From the NCBI RefSeq assembly GCF_004122145.1, contig NZ_SBKQ01000011.1:1-64000 (forward strand): a stretch of DNA of 64,000 nucleotides, read 5' to 3'. The position numbers were made by a program, and so were the translations under genes. This document shows, one piece after another, positions 34,184-42,050 of the stretch. The notes below the pieces were generated by a model, which saw nothing but the letters and a program-made list of their open reading frames with translations, ran no database searches and was not told the DNA's origin. The DNA is from Flavobacterium piscinae (GTDB lineage Bacteria > Bacteroidota > Bacteroidia > Flavobacteriales > Flavobacteriaceae). The stretch's first letter is position 1, and every line of letters begins with the position of its first letter.

Positions 34184-35068
34184 ATGAAGTGGATTTTCAC
34201 AAGTCTTTTGTTTTTGGTTTTTCAATTTTTTTCTGCTCAGGAACAGGTTTCCTATTATTTTGATTCCAATAAATTTGAATTAAAAAATAGTGAAATTCAA
34301 AAAGTAAATGAGTGGATTTCAAAAAATCAAGATGTCAAAATAGTGGCGATCAATGGTTATACTGACGAAGATGGAAGCATCGGTTTTAATGATACATTGG
34401 CTCAAAAGCGAGTGGATTTTATTTATAAATTAGTAAAAGATAAAGTCAAAATTAGGGATGATTTTAAAACCCGAAGTTTCGGAAAATTACATCAACATTC
34501 CGATAACAAAGCAGAAAATAGAAGGGTGACTATTTACTACATCGAAGCAAAAGATTTAGCCAGAGAAGACGAAATTTTAGGTATCAAAAAAGAAGAGATT
34601 GCTCCAAAACCTAAACCCAAAAAACAATTTCCGGAAGCTATTGTCATACAAAACCCGAATGGTACCGAATCAACATTTGAACTGAATGTGGAGTTCATGC
34701 AACAAGTTGATGCCGCAAAACCCGGCGAAAAATTAAAATTGGAAAACCTTAATTTTCAATTAAATACGTTTGCTATTGTGAATGAAAGTCGCGGAAAATT
34801 GTATGAATTATTGATTGTGATGCAACAAAATCCTGAACTTTCTATTGATATTCAAGGCCATTTGTGTTGCATGCCAACGGATAGAACTAATTTATCAACT
34901 CAACGTGCCAAAGCAATTAGTCAGTTTTTACGAATGAATGGTATCGAGAATTCGAGGGTTACTTATCAAGGTTTTGGGAGTTCGCAACCCATTTATCCAT
35001 TACCGGAAAAAAACGAAGAAGAAAGAGCCGCCAATCGCAGAGTAGAAATTGAAATTATTAAAAATTGA
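34184..35068 (+). CDS. OmpA-domain envelope protein, tandem copy 1
   Basis: A 294-residue exported protein (signal MKWIFTSLLFLVFQFFSAQ). It has two OmpA-C-like domains: residues about 22-115 (GYTDEDGS...AQKRVDF) and about 180-292, ending GFGSSQPIYPLPEKNEEE and NRRVEIEI. The second lacks the usual peptidoglycan-binding Asp region and has GHLCCMP instead. The start at 34184 gives a proper signal peptide; the upstream in-frame extension does not. The stop codon overlaps the TTG start of the next copy. It probably binds peptidoglycan or stabilises the envelope. Confidence 0.8.
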   Translation: MKWIFTSLLFLVFQFFSAQEQVSYYFDSNKFELKNSEIQKVNEWISKNQDVKIVAINGYTDEDGSIGFNDTLAQKRVDFIYKLVKDKVKIRDDFKTRSFGKLHQHSDNKAENRRVTIYYIEAKDLAREDEILGIKKEEIAPKPKPKKQFPEAIVIQNPNGTESTFELNVEFMQQVDAAKPGEKLKLENLNFQLNTFAIVNESRGKLYELLIVMQQNPELSIDIQGHLCCMPTDRTNLSTQRAKAISQFLRMNGIENSRVTYQGFGSSQPIYPLPEKNEEERAANRRVEIEIIKN

Positions 35069-35895
35069 GAATAGTACTTTTTTTTAGTTTATGTTTCTCA
35101 TTTCTTCAAGCTCAAGAATCAAAAACACTATATTTTGATTTTGCCAAAGAAATGCCTAATTCAATTTCTTTAAAAAATTTTGATGAATGGATTTCTTCAA
35201 ATAACAATATTGAAATTCTACAAATAGCAGGCTATTGCGATTCCGTTGATACGAATTTGTATAACAAAAAACTAGCTTCAAAAAGAATTCAAAGTGTTTT
35301 AACTTTATTAAAATCAAATAACTGTATAATTTCCAACAGTTTAATTCAAGAAGTTTTTGGAGAAGATTTTAATCAATCAAAGATTCAAGCAGAAAATAGA
35401 AAAGTAACTTTTTTGTATAGAAAAGTGGATGAACCAATTGTAAAAACTGAATTAGAGATAGAAGAAAAGCCTAATGTAGAGTCACTTGCCGAGAAAATTG
35501 AAAAGGAAAGAATTTCATTACTGGATAAGTTCGAAAAAGCGAATGTTGGCGATAAAATTGTGATTCATAACATTCATTTTCAATTTAATACTGAAATTAT
35601 TATCCCGGAATCTGAACCTTTACTCGAACAATTGTTGTTTGCTATGGAATTGAATCCGGATTTAGAAATTAAAGTTTTAGGACATATTTGCTGTAATCCT
35701 GATCCAAAGGATACAAAATTATCGTATCGACGTGCTTTGAAAATTTTCAATTATTTGAGAGATAACGGTATTCAACTTCGAAGATTGGCTTACAAAGGTT
35801 TTGGAAGTAATCAACCAATTTATCCAATTCCTGAAAAAAATGAAGAAGAAAAAATAGCCAATCGCAGAGTAGAAATTGAAATTGTAAAAAAATGA
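35065..35895 (+). CDS. OmpA-domain envelope protein, tandem copy 2
   Basis: A 276-residue paralog of the gene before it, with the same two-domain plan. Its start is TTG overlapping the previous stop (TTGA), and it has a signal peptide ending near LQAQES. The first OmpA-like domain has GYCDSVDTNLYNKKLASKRI; the second has GHICCNPDPKDTKLSYRRA and the ending GFGSNQPIYPIPEKNEEE. The Cys pair of the second domain is conserved across the three copies. Translation is coupled to both neighbours through 4-bp overlaps. Confidence 0.78.
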   Translation: MRIVLFFSLCFSFLQAQESKTLYFDFAKEMPNSISLKNFDEWISSNNNIEILQIAGYCDSVDTNLYNKKLASKRIQSVLTLLKSNNCIISNSLIQEVFGEDFNQSKIQAENRKVTFLYRKVDEPIVKTELEIEEKPNVESLAEKIEKERISLLDKFEKANVGDKIVIHNIHFQFNTEIIIPESEPLLEQLLFAMELNPDLEIKVLGHICCNPDPKDTKLSYRRALKIFNYLRDNGIQLRRLAYKGFGSNQPIYPIPEKNEEEKIANRRVEIEIVKK

Positions 35896-36647
35896 AATCA
35901 TCAGTCTACTTTTTCCTAATTTTATTTTATGTTCCATTTTTTTCTCAGGAAAAAGTGGATATTTTTTTCGATTTCAATAAAGCGAACCCCAATTCCAATT
36001 CTATTCAAGTTTTGAATGAATGGATTAAACAAAATCCAACGGCCGAAGTTTATAAAATGGAAGGATATTGTGATACAGTAGATTCCAAAATGTATAATTT
36101 AAAATTAGCCGAGCGACGAATTCATACGGTCGAAACTATTTTAAAATTGAATAAAATCAAAATATTAGAAAAACTAGAGAGAATCCCTTTTGGCGAAGAG
36201 TTCGATTTTTTATTAAACCAAGATGAAAATAGAAAAGTGTCCATCTTTTATCAAATAACATCCATAAATTCATTTTCCGAAAAGGTAAAAAATGCTAAAG
36301 TGGGTGAATTTTTAAAGTTAAAAGGGTTGAATTTTTATAACATGAGCGATGTTATTCTTCCCGATTCGAGACCAATTTTGGAAGAATTACTTCAAATCAT
36401 GAAGGATAATCCAACCTTAAAAATTGAGATTCAAGGACATATTTGTTGTAAAGAAATTGAAGTTGAAGATATTTCCATCAAAAGAGCCAAAACAGTTTAC
36501 AATTATCTTTTGTCCAACGGAATTTCAGAAAGTAGAATTAGCTACAAAGGATTTGCATCCACACGACCTATTTATCCGTTACCGGAAAAAAACGAAGAAG
36601 AACGCGTGGCTAATCGCCGGGTTGAAATTCTCATTCTTGAAAAATAA
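35892..36647 (+). CDS. OmpA-domain envelope protein, tandem copy 3
   Basis: A 251-residue third paralog starting in an ATGA overlap with copy 2. The signal peptide is followed by KVDIFFDFNKANPNS and the first domain (GYCDTVDSKMYNLKLAERR). The linker between domains is shorter than in copies 1 and 2. The second domain again has GHICCKE and ends GFASTRPIYPLPEKNEEE. The three genes form one tight operon that has arisen by tandem duplication. The exact ligand is unknown. Confidence 0.78.
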   Translation: MKSSVYFFLILFYVPFFSQEKVDIFFDFNKANPNSNSIQVLNEWIKQNPTAEVYKMEGYCDTVDSKMYNLKLAERRIHTVETILKLNKIKILEKLERIPFGEEFDFLLNQDENRKVSIFYQITSINSFSEKVKNAKVGEFLKLKGLNFYNMSDVILPDSRPILEELLQIMKDNPTLKIEIQGHICCKEIEVEDISIKRAKTVYNYLLSNGISESRISYKGFASTRPIYPLPEKNEEERVANRRVEILILEK

Positions 36648-36668
36648 TGATTTCTCATTGTTTTTAAA

Positions 36669-36699
36669 TTGTGACATTTTCACATTAATCCTATCTTTG
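36669..36699 (+). promoter_or_regulatory. Promoter of purM
   Basis: -33 TTG at 36669-36671, 20 bp spacer, -7 TATCTTTG at 36692-36699. The ATG is 21 bp further on. Confidence 0.65.
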
Positions 36700-36719
36700 C
36701 CCAACACAACAACACAACT

Positions 36720-37898
36720 ATGAGTTCGGATACCAGCAAACGTTATGCACTTCGGGGAGTTTCTGCCGCCAAAGAAGACGTGCATAACGCCATCAAAAAC
36801 ATTGATAAAGGTTTATTTCCTAAAGCTTTTTGCAAAATTGTTCCCGATTATTTAACCGGAGATGAAGACTATTGTCTCTTAATGCACGCAGACGGTGCAG
36901 GAACAAAATCGTCTTTAGCGTATTTATATTGGAAAGAAACCGGAGATAGTTCAGTGTGGAAAGGAATTGCTCAAGACGCGTTGATTATGAATATTGATGA
37001 TTTACTATGTGTTGGGGCAACTGATAATATTATGCTTTCTTCTACCATTGGAAGAAATAAAAATTTAATTCCGGCTGAGGTTATTTCTGCCATCATCAAT
37101 GGAACAGAAGAATTAATTCAAGAATTGAAATCATTTGGAGTAACGATTCATTCCACCGGTGGCGAAACGGCTGATGTAGGTGATTTGGTGCGAACTATCA
37201 TTGTTGATTCTACCGTAACTGCTCGCATGAAACGCAGTGATGTAATTGATAATGCCAACATTCAATCCGGAGATGTAATTGTTGGATTAGCTTCATTCGG
37301 ACAAGCCTCTTACGAAAAAGAATACAACGGCGGAATGGGAAGTAATGGCTTAACTTCTGCTCGTCATGATGTTTTTGCAAAGTATTTAGCCGAGAAATAT
37401 CCGGAAAGTTTTGATGCCGCCGTTCCTTCTGAATTGGTTTATTCCGGTCAAGTAAAATTGACGGATGAAGTAGAAAACAGTCCGATTGATGCCGGAAAAT
37501 TAGTGCTTTCGCCAACACGTACCTATGCTCCAATTATCAAAGCGATTTTAAAAAAATATTCGTCCAAAGAAATTCACGGCATGGTGCATTGCAGTGGTGG
37601 AGCACAAACGAAGATTTTACATTTCATTGATAATTTACATATTATCAAAGATAATTTATTTCCGATTCCGCCTTTATTTAAATTGATTCAAGAACAATCC
37701 AAAACCGATTGGAAAGAAATGTATCAAGTGTTTAATTGCGGTCACCGAATGGAATTGTATGTTCCTGCTGAAATCGCCAAAGACATTATCGAAATTTCAA
37801 AATCGTTCAACGTCGATGCTCAAATTGTCGGTCGAGTAGAAGCATCCGAACATAAAAAATTAACCATTAGCAGTGAATTTGGTACATTTGAATACTAA
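36720..37898 (+). CDS. purM: Phosphoribosylformylglycinamidine cyclo-ligase (AIR synthase)
   Basis: A 392-residue purine-synthesis enzyme that closes the imidazole ring of AIR with ATP. It has the AIRS N-terminal motifs MHADGAGTKSSLAY near residues 55-68 and DALIMNIDDLLCVGA near 83-97, and the central GGETADVGDLVRT near 141-153. The C-terminal domain has HGMVHCSGGAQTKIL. The length and divergence from the 345-residue enterobacterial enzyme are typical of Bacteroidota. It is followed 46 bp later by a small acidic protein gene. Confidence 0.92.
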   Translation: MSSDTSKRYALRGVSAAKEDVHNAIKNIDKGLFPKAFCKIVPDYLTGDEDYCLLMHADGAGTKSSLAYLYWKETGDSSVWKGIAQDALIMNIDDLLCVGATDNIMLSSTIGRNKNLIPAEVISAIINGTEELIQELKSFGVTIHSTGGETADVGDLVRTIIVDSTVTARMKRSDVIDNANIQSGDVIVGLASFGQASYEKEYNGGMGSNGLTSARHDVFAKYLAEKYPESFDAAVPSELVYSGQVKLTDEVENSPIDAGKLVLSPTRTYAPIIKAILKKYSSKEIHGMVHCSGGAQTKILHFIDNLHIIKDNLFPIPPLFKLIQEQSKTDWKEMYQVFNCGHRMELYVPAEIAKDIIEISKSFNVDAQIVGRVEASEHKKLTISSEFGTFEY

Positions 37899-37944
37899 TT
37901 CATTTACCTTTAACCTATTACCAATAACCAATTACCATAAAAAA

Positions 37945-38172
37945 ATGGACTTACCAAAATTCGTTTTAGCAGACAATACCGATTATCCCGATGATATCTT
38001 TGTGATTCATCTAGATTATCCACGTTTTTTAATAAATTTAAAAGATGACGAAGTAGAATTTCTTGAAGAAATTGACGAAGAAGACGAAAAAGAATTAGAA
38101 ACCGAAATGGAAAAGCTAATTGAATTAGCAGGAGCTTTTTATGACAGAGAAATGGAACGATATGAGGAGTAA
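37945..38172 (+). CDS. Small acidic conserved protein
   Basis: A 75-residue protein, MDLPKFVLADNTDYPDDIF at the start, with more than a third Asp and Glu and the run EEIDEEDEKELETEMEKLIE (residues about 43-62). The start at 37945 is preferred, because the longer frame from 37873 would run through the end of purM and gives low-complexity residues. Such short acidic proteins are conserved downstream of purM or other housekeeping genes in flavobacteria. Function unknown. It ends inside a perfect bidirectional terminator. Confidence 0.75.
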   Translation: MDLPKFVLADNTDYPDDIFVIHLDYPRFLINLKDDEVEFLEEIDEEDEKELETEMEKLIELAGAFYDREMERYEE

Positions 38173-38205
38173 AAAATGCCGTTTTAAATTCTAAAACGGC
38201 ATTTT
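38173..38205. terminator. Bidirectional terminator between the acidic protein gene and hipT
   Basis: Perfect 14-bp stem AAAATGCCGTTTTA/TAAAACGGCATTTT with a 5-base loop. It ends with the hipT stop codon on the opposite strand. Confidence 0.88.
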
Positions 38206-39229
38206 ATAGTAATTCCAATTGCTTATACCTATTCTCCATTAAACTCAAATACTTTATTTTATATTCGTCACGTACAAAACTTTTTGCCAAAACGGCTTCC
38301 ATTTCAGGTTTGGCATACACAAAGAGTTCCAGCGTATTGTCCAATACTTTTTTGCTTAAACCACAGTTTTCATAAGCAACTAAAAAATCATTGTATTTCA
38401 ATTTTCTTTTTTTAGCATTCAAAGTCAGAGCCAATTCTTCGGTATCAGCCGGATTGACCAAGGCTGTTGGGACCAAATCATAAGCCGGACACAAACTTAA
38501 ACCTTGACCTTCTCTTTCCAACAAAGAAAAATTCTTCAAATGCATATCGGAATTTCCGGTAAAAAAGCTAAACAATACTTGTTCATAAAAATTACTGACA
38601 TCCAAAAGCGGCGTACTCGAATAGTTCAAAACCAATTTAGCGACTTGTTCGTGACTTCCTTTGTATTTATCTTCCGTTAATCGTTCACTCAACTGACACA
38701 TGTCTTCCATGTGAAGTTTGGTTTTTCGAGTTCTATCTACACGTTTGGTGATGTAGCAAAGCGTTCTGTCTTGTAATTTCACCAAACTGTGAGGAACTAC
38801 TTTTATTCCACAAACATCAGCCATATGCATCGTAACACTTTCCAGTTCCGGTAATTGTTCATATTGTTCAGAAGGGGGTTTGAGTATATAATCGCCATAA
38901 AGGCCAACGATGGTGAGTTTTTTGGTTAAATTTTTTTCTTCTTTTCGGAATAAACTCAACGAAACTTTCGCTTGAACGCCTGTAACCGCCATTTGACTTT
39001 GGATAACTTTTGAAGCTAACTCCTGCAGATTATCCAGGTTGTAATTGAGTTGTGGTGTTTTTAACTGTCCAAAAAAACGTTTGTTGCAGGCATCATGAAA
39101 ATCGGAAGAAGGATCAAAAAGTGGTTCATAGCAATACAAGCATCTTTTGCCATAAAAAGTTCTTGGTTCTTGAACTTCTAGGGTAGGGTTTTCTAATCGT
39201 GCTAAATATTTCTTTTTATAGTTCTTCAT
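38204..39229 (-). CDS. hipT: HipT-like toxin (HipA C-terminal kinase)
   Basis: A 341-residue Ser/Thr kinase of the HipA family that lacks the N-terminal HipA subdomain. It starts with a zinc-ribbon-like part (CLYCYEPL, FHDACNKRFFG, residues about 30-55), then TGVQAKVSLSLF, the ATP-binding ILKPPSEQY, the catalytic loop GNSDMHLKNFSLL and the metal site PAYDLVP. Related toxins phosphorylate aminoacyl-tRNA synthetases; the target here is unknown. The missing subdomain is the separate gene at 39216, as in HipBST systems. The two genes overlap by 14 bp. Confidence 0.85.
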   Translation of the reverse strand: MKNYKKKYLARLENPTLEVQEPRTFYGKRCLYCYEPLFDPSSDFHDACNKRFFGQLKTPQLNYNLDNLQELASKVIQSQMAVTGVQAKVSLSLFRKEEKNLTKKLTIVGLYGDYILKPPSEQYEQLPELESVTMHMADVCGIKVVPHSLVKLQDRTLCYITKRVDRTRKTKLHMEDMCQLSERLTEDKYKGSHEQVAKLVLNYSSTPLLDVSNFYEQVLFSFFTGNSDMHLKNFSLLEREGQGLSLCPAYDLVPTALVNPADTEELALTLNAKKRKLKYNDFLVAYENCGLSKKVLDNTLELFVYAKPEMEAVLAKSFVRDEYKIKYLSLMENRYKQLELL

Positions 39230-39542
39230 TTTTTACAACACTAACCGCTCCAATGCAATCTTTACAACAGGTGAGGAGCAAACCCATTCGGTCTTTATAG
39301 TTTATTTTCCAATTTTTTTCGGCAAGGTCTAATAGCCATCCTTCGGGAATTAAGCCATCAAAAAAAGCAAATAGTGTTTTACTTTCATATGTTTTTTCAG
39401 TTAATGGTAAAGTGAGACTAACCGCTTCAGCTTTCTCACTTTTTAAATAATCGGAATCATATTGAAATACATAGCCGTGATCAGTTTCTGAAACTGTTCC
39501 GCAGTAGCTGTTTTTCATATATACTTTTCCGCTTCTATTCAT
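39216..39542 (-). CDS. hipS: HipS-like protein (HipA N-terminal subdomain)
   Basis: A 108-residue protein equal to the N-terminal subdomain of HipA: GKVYMKNSYCGTVSE at the start, then LTLPLTEKTYES and FFDGLIPEGWLLDLAEKN, and a final GLLLTCCKDCIGAVSV. In HipBST of enteropathogenic E. coli the free subdomain HipS is the antitoxin for HipT. The same order hipB-hipS-hipT with overlapping ends (8 bp and 14 bp) is seen here. It is intact, so this is not simply a broken hipA. Confidence 0.85.
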   Translation of the reverse strand: MNRSGKVYMKNSYCGTVSETDHGYVFQYDSDYLKSEKAEAVSLTLPLTEKTYESKTLFAFFDGLIPEGWLLDLAEKNWKINYKDRMGLLLTCCKDCIGAVSVVKNEEL

Positions 39543-39768
39543 TTGTCAGTAGTTTTTCTCTGTCCATCGGAATTGGCCCTAAGGTTTCTCCAAATAAGCG
39601 TAAAACATCATTTACTTTATCCATTCTCAACGTGCTTTTTCCTTGTTCTAAATCCCGCACAAATCGCAATCCTACTCCGGCTTTCAGGGCAAGTTCAGGT
39701 TGCGTAAGTTTATTTTGCTTACGTTTTAGTTTGATGTGCTTACTCAAATCGGTTAGATTTTCTCGCAT
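39535..39768 (-). CDS. hipB: HipB-like XRE-family DNA-binding protein
   Basis: A 77-residue helix-turn-helix protein: LSKHIKLKRKQNKLTQPELA, then KAGVGLRFVRDLEQGKSTLR as the DNA-reading helices. The start MRENLTD at 39768 is preferred to 39822, because the extra upstream residues (MWCDFTIFLYICNLK) are unlike the family and would cover the operators. It is expected to repress the operon by binding the TATACCTT/AAGGTATA sites just upstream and to complex with HipS/HipT. It overlaps hipS by 8 bp. Confidence 0.88.
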   Translation of the reverse strand: MRENLTDLSKHIKLKRKQNKLTQPELALKAGVGLRFVRDLEQGKSTLRMDKVNDVLRLFGETLGPIPMDREKLLTNE

Positions 39769-39771
39769 ATT

Positions 39772-39910
39772 TATACCTTTTAAGTTACAAATATACAAAA
39801 ATATCGTAAAATCACACCACATAAGGTATATTTTTAAATTTTATCGATATTTTATACCTTTTATAGTATAAAAATTAAAATATTTCTAATTTTGAATTAG
39901 ATAAGGTATA
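39772..39910. promoter_or_regulatory. Operator array of the hipBST-like operon
   Basis: Four exact 8-bp half-sites alternate in orientation: TATACCTT at 39772, AAGGTATA at 39823, TATACCTT at 39853, AAGGTATA at 39903. The first and second are 43 bp apart and the third and fourth 42 bp apart, so one arrangement occurs twice. A minus-strand TATATTTG -7 box lies at 39788-39795 between the first two sites. Confidence 0.7.
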
Positions 39911-39920
39911 AAATTAAGGC

Positions 39921-41006
39921 TTATTTAAAGTAAGTTGAAAGTAATTCCATCGCTGCCGCAAAAGGTGAAAGCGTATTGTTTTGCACGGCTTTTTTCTTTT
40001 CGTTCAAGTGTTTAGAAATTTCAGGATGGGTATAAAAATGATTTTTCAATTGTTCATTAATCGTCTCCATCATCCAATATTGATTTTGCTCTTGTCTTTT
40101 CTCTTGAAAATAGGCATTGGATAGTGTCAATTCCAAATAATCTGAAATGGTTTTCCAAACTTCATCAACTCCTTCTTTGGTTATTGCACTACAAGTAGAA
40201 ACTGTTGGCATCCAACCTGATTTTTTAGCCGGAAAAAGATGCAATGCTCGGTTGAATTCGGTTTTAGCTAATTTTGCTTTTTTGATGTTATCGCCATCGG
40301 CTTTGTTGATAACGATGGCATCGGCCATTTCCATAATGCCGCGTTTGATACCTTGCAATTCGTCGCCGGCACCCGAAATTTTTAATAACAAAAAGAAATC
40401 AACCATGCTGTGAACGGCGGTTTCACTTTGACCTACACCCACCGTTTCGATAATGATGGTATCAAATCCGGCTGCTTCACAAAGAATTATGGTTTCTCTG
40501 GTTTTTCGGGCAACTCCGCCCAACGTTTCTCCCGAAGCTGAAGGCCGAATGTAGGCATTTTTGTCTTTGACCAATTCTTCCATTCTGGTTTTGTCGCCCA
40601 AAATGCTTCCGTGAGAAATAGTACTACTCGGATCAACAGCCAAAACAGCCACTTTTTTACCTAACAAAGTTAAGTGTTTTCCAAACGCTTCAATAAACGT
40701 ACTTTTTCCAACGCCGGGAACACCCGTAATTCCAATACGAACGGACTTATTGGCATGTGGTAAACAGCCATTGATTACTTCATTTGCTTTGGTTAAATGC
40801 TCGGGATTGGTGCTCTCTACTAAGGTAATGGCTCGGCTTAAATCGGTAATATTTCCTTTTAAAATTCCTTGAACTAACTCTTCTGCAGTACTACTTTTTC
40901 TACGGAATTGTTGAATTAGCTTAACGGAATTAGAATTGACCGTTTCCGGTTGCATTACACCGTCTTTCTCCTGCAAAGCAGATGTTTTTGAAGATTTTTG
41001 AGCCAC
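39921..41006 (-). CDS. meaB: MeaB/ArgK-type GTPase, methylmalonyl-CoA mutase chaperone
   Basis: A 361-residue G3E-type GTPase. The P-loop is GVPGVGKSTF near residues 97-106. Further on are AVDPSSTISHGSILGDKTRM, the switch segment TVGVGQSE, and the base-specificity motif NKADGDN near 235-241. It gates the loading and repair of adenosylcobalamin in methylmalonyl-CoA mutase, whose genes are not in the window. It is distinct from the GTPase domain built into IcmF at 20842. The hip operators reach to within 11 bp of its stop codon. Confidence 0.93.
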   Translation of the reverse strand: MAQKSSKTSALQEKDGVMQPETVNSNSVKLIQQFRRKSSTAEELVQGILKGNITDLSRAITLVESTNPEHLTKANEVINGCLPHANKSVRIGITGVPGVGKSTFIEAFGKHLTLLGKKVAVLAVDPSSTISHGSILGDKTRMEELVKDKNAYIRPSASGETLGGVARKTRETIILCEAAGFDTIIIETVGVGQSETAVHSMVDFFLLLKISGAGDELQGIKRGIMEMADAIVINKADGDNIKKAKLAKTEFNRALHLFPAKKSGWMPTVSTCSAITKEGVDEVWKTISDYLELTLSNAYFQEKRQEQNQYWMMETINEQLKNHFYTHPEISKHLNEKKKAVQNNTLSPFAAAMELLSTYFK

Positions 41007-41063
41007 AACAATTTAATTGAAAGGTAAAGTTACAAAAAAGAAAAATGTATTGGTTTATTTCAA

Positions 41064-41092
41064 TTGTTTTTATGCTCAAAAACGTATTTTTG
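41064..41092 (+). promoter_or_regulatory. Promoter of the AEC transporter gene
   Basis: -33 TTG at 41064-41066, 18 bp spacer, -7 TATTTTTG at 41085-41092, 15 bp before the ATG. Confidence 0.6.
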
Positions 41093-41106
41093 AATTTTAA
41101 ATCTCA

Positions 41107-42018
41107 ATGGAAAATATCATTTTAATTTTTCTTTGTTTAGCGATTGGCTTTGGACTGCAATTTCTCAAAAGTTTTCCCAAAAACGGGTATGTGGCTCTAA
41201 ACCATTTTGTAATTTATATTTCACTTCCGGCTTTAGCATTGTATTACATTCCGAAAATTGAAATTTCTTCAAAATTATTGTTTCCAATAGGTATAGCGTG
41301 GCTCGGATTTGGGTTGTCTTTTTTGTTTTTTTATAGCTTAGGAAAATGGCTTGGGTGGTCCAAAAAACTCACCGGATGTTTGATTTTAACCGGTGGATTG
41401 GGAAATACTTCGTTTGTTGGATTTCCTGTAATTGAAGCGTTATTTGGTCAAGAAGGTTTACAAACGGCTATCATTGTTGATCAACCTGGTTCATTCGTGG
41501 TGTTGGCCACTTTAGGAGTAACTGTTGCCTCTGTTTTTTCAAAAGGGGAAGTCGATTCGAAAGCGATTATCAAAAAAATTCTATTTTTTCCACCTTTTAT
41601 CGCTTTTGTGTTGGCTTGTTTGCTTAATTTCTTGAACATAGATTTCCCCAATATGCTACAAACTGTTTTTCAAAAAGTAGGAGGAACGGTTTCAACAATT
41701 GCTTTAGTTTCTGTAGGATTGCAATTAAAAATTGATAAAAAAAGTCAACATTGGAATTTTTTGGCGTTGGGATTGTTCTTTAAATTGATGCTAACGCCTT
41801 TTTTTTTCTTGGTTTTATACAAATTTATTTTGAGTGGCGAAGGATTAATTGTCAATGTTTCCATCATGGAAGCAGCAATGGCTCCCATGATAACCGGAGC
41901 AATTTTGGCTTCTACTTATGGGTTAAAACCAAAATTGAGTAGCATGATGATTGGTATTGGAATTCCGCTTTCATTTTTAACCTTAGCTTTTTGGTATTGG
42001 ATACTTTCTTTGCTATAA
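41107..42018 (+). CDS. AEC family transporter
   Basis: A 303-residue inner-membrane protein with about ten helices, of the auxin-efflux-carrier family. The two repeats, GCLILTGGLGNTSFVGFPVIEA and EAAMAPMITGAILASTYGL in short parts, hold the family's Asn/Pro crossover segments. Bacterial members export or import organic acids such as malate; the substrate here is unknown. The GlcD-like oxidase gene starts 33 bp after it on the same strand, so a hydroxy-acid substrate is possible but inferred. Confidence 0.85.
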   Translation: MENIILIFLCLAIGFGLQFLKSFPKNGYVALNHFVIYISLPALALYYIPKIEISSKLLFPIGIAWLGFGLSFLFFYSLGKWLGWSKKLTGCLILTGGLGNTSFVGFPVIEALFGQEGLQTAIIVDQPGSFVVLATLGVTVASVFSKGEVDSKAIIKKILFFPPFIAFVLACLLNFLNIDFPNMLQTVFQKVGGTVSTIALVSVGLQLKIDKKSQHWNFLALGLFFKLMLTPFFFLVLYKFILSGEGLIVNVSIMEAAMAPMITGAILASTYGLKPKLSSMMIGIGIPLSFLTLAFWYWILSLL

Positions 42019-42050
42019 TTTTTTTACCTTTATTGGTTTAAAAATAAAGT

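Noticed and set aside
33967..34200. A minus-strand open frame before the OmpA operon
   Set aside because: It overlaps the terminator and the signal peptide codons of the first OmpA gene, has no promoter and is low in complexity.
38204..39542. hipA broken in two by a frameshift
   Set aside because: Both parts have proper starts, the join overlaps by 14 bp, and the kinase has its own extra N-terminal zinc-ribbon-like segment, so a three-gene HipBST form explains it better.
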